Below, one piece after another: positions 61,484 through 64,000 of a DNA stretch of 64,000 bases (its first letter is position 1; each line of letters starts with the position of its first letter). The DNA comes from CAZCTC01 sp964501335. GTDB lineage: Bacteria; Chloroflexota; Anaerolineae; B4-G1; SLSP01. Position numbers and translations under genes: made by a program. The stretch is taken from NCBI GenBank assembly GCA_964501335.1, contig CAZCTC010000019.1, positions 1 through 64,000 of the forward strand, given 5' to 3'. Under the pieces are notes generated by a model. That model ran no database searches. It was not told the DNA's origin and was given only the letters and a program-made list of their open reading frames with translations.

Positions 61484-64000
61484 TCAGGGCCGTACATTCA
61501 GTCCTCCCAACATAACCCCGTCGGCCGGACCGGTTCCGGCCGACGGATTGTTAACCATCACGCGCGGCATCCCCGCCTCCACCGGCGCATAGAGTCCCAC
61601 CCGAATGGGATAAGTTCCCGCCGGCAAATCAACTGGCACCTTCCAGGGATGCACATCCACAATGATCTCCCCTGTACGCCAGCTCCGTACCGGCCGGTTC
61701 CCTGCGGCCGGAACTCCGTCATGCTGCGCCACCGGCTGTCCAGCGCTCCCCATTAAATGGGTATAAACCGTCAAATCCCGCTCCGGCACTATTCCATCAG
61801 CCCGCCAGTAAAGCGTCAAACTCACCGTATCGCCCGGACGTACCACTTCGGCACTTAAATCCGCCCCCAACAACGCAATTCCCCCTTCGAACTCCGCCGC
61901 CGCAGGAAACCGGGGCGTTCCCGGCAGTTCGGTCAACATCGGCTCGCCGGCCTGAACTGTAATCCCCGGCAAAACTGCCACCGCCCCTATCGGCTCTCCC
62001 TGAGCATCTAACGCCTGCAATTCCCAGCCATATTCCCCCGCCGTCAAAGGCACCCGCACTGTATACCGGCCCCGAACAAATTCCCCCTGTACCCAACGCG
62101 CTGTTTCATACCCTTCTACCAACGGCAAGGTGGCACTGAGCACCGCACTCCCATTTGATATCCAGGAAAGCCGCAGCGCAGCCGCATTCACCACCGGCCC
62201 CTGCACAAAACAGTAAAAATCCACGTCCACCGGCATCCCGGCTCCCACCTGCTCCATAGAGCGCCGGTACCCCACCAGCTTCAACGTCGAATCGAAATCC
62301 ACTGCGGTCGCGGTCACCCGCTCCGTAGGAAATTCATCCATCCCCCACCGTCGGGTTAACGTCACCGGTGCCGTCTGCCACTCCCCCAACCACTCCCCAC
62401 GGCTGTTATAAAGCGGCAACGGCTCCCGGCTCTCTTTATCGTACAAACTGATCCGCAAATAGTAGTTTCCCTGAGGCGTCCCCGGCTCCATCGGAATCTC
62501 CGCCCGGCCAAAAACAATATCACCCGGCCGCCAGTAATCGGTAGGATAGAGATAGCTGGCCGGCCGTTGATCCCGACTCCCCCAATCCCGCCCTTGACCA
62601 TCGACCAACCGCAAAGCAACCTGATAATCCCGGGTCAGGGGCTCCCGTGTCCGCCAGAAAAAGGTCACCACATCCCGTTCGGTCTGTGAATACCCCAACA
62701 ATTCCACCGGGCCGAAAGCACCCTCCAGCGGCATCTGAATTTCCGGTTCCGAGCTGAAATGCGGCGCCTGATCCCAACGATAGTGGGTCAATCCCACCCC
62801 CTTGAAATAAGAAGGGATAGTCTCTCGCTGCCCCTCCTGGCCCAACAACATGGCCGTGTAACCGTTGGGATCGATCACCTCATCCTGCCAGTGGATCACC
62901 CACACACCGCGCCGATTCGCCAGTGCTGAATTGAGTGTTTCCGCGACTGAATAGTTAAGCCGGCGGTTAAGATCCAAAATCGAGATATCGGGCAGAGGAG
63001 TCCACTCCCCCTGATAGTAATAATCCCACACAGGAAAGAAATGCCCTGAAAGCAATAACACCGTCTCGTCCGGCGCAATATGCTCGCTTATGTAATGCGC
63101 CGCCCCCCGGAAATCATCGTTGTACAGCCGCACATCTGTATAAACCTCCCAAATTCCATAAGACCATAAACCGATGACGCTGAGCAATCCCACCCCGGCC
63201 AGCCATCGTCGCCAGCCGCCGCTCTGTCCCAACAAAGCCAGCCCGCCGCCCAGCAATACAAAAAAGGCAGGACTGGCCGCCGCAGCATAACGCGGCGAAA
63301 ACTTGGGAATTTTGTAGAAAATCACCGCCATGATGAAAAGCGGCACAAACAGCAGCAGCAACAACGCCACCGTTCCATGAGAAACGGATGGATCGGTCCG
63401 TCGCCGGAACAAAACCAGCAGCGCCAGCAAAAAGATCACCAAAAGTACGATGGTCGGAAAATTAGAAGTCAGATAGACAAACGCATCCCCGGTCGCAAAA
63501 GAAGCCAGGGCCTCGGTCAACATCGGCAGCGGCAACAGCGTTCCCGGAAAATATCCGGCATTCTGCGCAAACTGATCGCGAACCATCCACAGCCAGGGCA
63601 GATAGCTCACAAAGAGAATCCCACCTACCAGTAAAACCGGCCCCAGCCGTTCCCGCAACCGTCCCTGCCGCCAGCTGAAAAAGGCCAGCACTGCCACCTG
63701 CGCCGCCGTCAGAAAAAGCCCCACCGTATGCGTATAACACAAAATCCCCAGGCTTATCCCCCACACCCCCCACCAACCGATCAGCGGAAAACGCCGGGCC
63801 CCCCCGAACAGAATTCCCGTCAACGCCCAGATCGCCGCCAGGGCGGCCATCGTCAGCAGCATGTACATCCGGGCATCCTGAGCATGGCGCAAATACAAAG
63901 GAGAAAAAACCATCAACAGCAACGTCAACAGACCGGCCGATCGGCCAAAAAGCCGCCGTCCCACCTGATAGCCCAAAGACAACGCCAGCATTCCCACATA
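61484..64000 (-). CDS. GT39-like membrane glycosyltransferase with C-terminal beta domains (5' end outside window)
   Basis: At least 838 residues; the frame is still open at the window edge, so the start and the first helix are missing. The GT-C fold part (to about residue 290 of the visible chain) has many helices and the family signature FSPLYLRHAQDARMYML (an RxAxDARxY motif as in ArnT/PMT). A long extracytoplasmic C-terminus follows with at least two Ig-like beta domains (LVGYRRSMEQVGAGMPVDVD; IALLGADLSAEVVRPGDTVS), probably carbohydrate-binding or substrate-holding. It transfers a sugar from a lipid carrier outside the membrane; the acceptor is unknown. Confidence 0.85.
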   Translation of the reverse strand, partial: YVGMLALSLGYQVGRRLFGRSAGLLTLLLMVFSPLYLRHAQDARMYMLLTMAALAAIWALTGILFGGARRFPLIGWWGVWGISLGILCYTHTVGLFLTAAQVAVLAFFSWRQGRLRERLGPVLLVGGILFVSYLPWLWMVRDQFAQNAGYFPGTLLPLPMLTEALASFATGDAFVYLTSNFPTIVLLVIFLLALLVLFRRRTDPSVSHGTVALLLLLFVPLFIMAVIFYKIPKFSPRYAAAASPAFFVLLGGGLALLGQSGGWRRWLAGVGLLSVIGLWSYGIWEVYTDVRLYNDDFRGAAHYISEHIAPDETVLLLSGHFFPVWDYYYQGEWTPLPDISILDLNRRLNYSVAETLNSALANRRGVWVIHWQDEVIDPNGYTAMLLGQEGQRETIPSYFKGVGLTHYRWDQAPHFSSEPEIQMPLEGAFGPVELLGYSQTERDVVTFFWRTREPLTRDYQVALRLVDGQGRDWGSRDQRPASYLYPTDYWRPGDIVFGRAEIPMEPGTPQGNYYLRISLYDKESREPLPLYNSRGEWLGEWQTAPVTLTRRWGMDEFPTERVTATAVDFDSTLKLVGYRRSMEQVGAGMPVDVDFYCFVQGPVVNAAALRLSWISNGSAVLSATLPLVEGYETARWVQGEFVRGRYTVRVPLTAGEYGWELQALDAQGEPIGAVAVLPGITVQAGEPMLTELPGTPRFPAAAEFEGGIALLGADLSAEVVRPGDTVSLTLYWRADGIVPERDLTVYTHLMGSAGQPVAQHDGVPAAGNRPVRSWRTGEIIVDVHPWKVPVDLPAGTYPIRVGLYAPVEAGMPRVMVNNPSAGTGPADGVMLGGLNVRP

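Noticed and set aside
1..64000. tRNA or rRNA genes
   Set aside because: I looked through the intergenic spaces for cloverleaf arms and GTTCGAATC-type T-loops and saw none. A covariance search would be needed to exclude them fully.

Overview
The window is GC-rich bacterial chromosomal DNA with dense genes, short operons, sigma70-type promoters and good Shine-Dalgarno sites. The mix of genes points to Chloroflexota, probably an Anaerolineae-like lineage. That mix is threonine/proline-repeat surface proteins, an XPB-type helicase with helicase-associated-domain partners, a DUF4157 giant protein, an HrcA/CIRCE heat-shock operon, a ToxR-like LuxR-Kelch regulator and a sensor-kinase-like protein with a degenerate H-box. 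The taxonomic assignment is inference from gene families; no rRNA is present.

Layout. Positions 1-15669 are almost entirely minus-strand housekeeping genes. Read 5' to 3' they are XPB helicase, two large helicase-associated proteins, ftsY, prfB (with an intact +1 programmed frameshift), a coiled-coil/zinc-ribbon protein, tilS, a deoxynucleoside kinase, a membrane-anchored LuxR-Kelch regulator and pyrG. Positions 15970-26368 form a plus-strand xylose/xylo-oligosaccharide locus: a LacI-family regulator behind a cluster of palindromic operators, a lipoprotein solute-binding protein, two permeases, xylose isomerase, a GH3 glycosidase and xylulokinase. No transport ATPase is encoded there. Together the genes would import xylosides, cleave them and feed xylulose-5-phosphate to central metabolism.

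Positions 26369-35616 are an accessory region. It holds a 161-bp tandem repeat array, a 1724-residue DUF4157 (eCIS/polymorphic-toxin-like) protein built largely of 11-residue repeats, an AT-rich orphan gene that could be an immunity protein, a frameshifted small gene and an unknown two-TM protein. Positions 35617-44441 carry class I fructose-bisphosphate aldolase, a Tat-exported glycosidase-like lipoprotein coupled to a hemolysin-III-type protein, a DUF952 protein, and an operon of ttcA-like tRNA thiolase, RNA 2'-phosphotransferase and a two-gene molybdenum hydroxylase. Positions 44511-50509 hold rfbB, rpsA-infA with a structured leader, and the HrcA/CIRCE-controlled hrcA-dnaJ-prmA set. Positions 50844-64000 hold a PcrA/UvrD helicase and cell-surface genes: PPC-domain and membrane-anchored secreted proteins, a LysM protein, a seven-TM GAF/HATPase sensor lacking the phosphoacceptor His, an L,D-transpeptidase and a truncated GT39-like glycosyltransferase.

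The intergenic spaces are unusual. About a dozen carry a composite repeat of roughly 130-170 bp in either orientation: an A/T-flanked stem-loop whose stem sequence changes in a compensated way between copies, followed by a conserved block bounded by GCGTC and GACGC. Many other gene ends carry perfect bidirectional hairpins.
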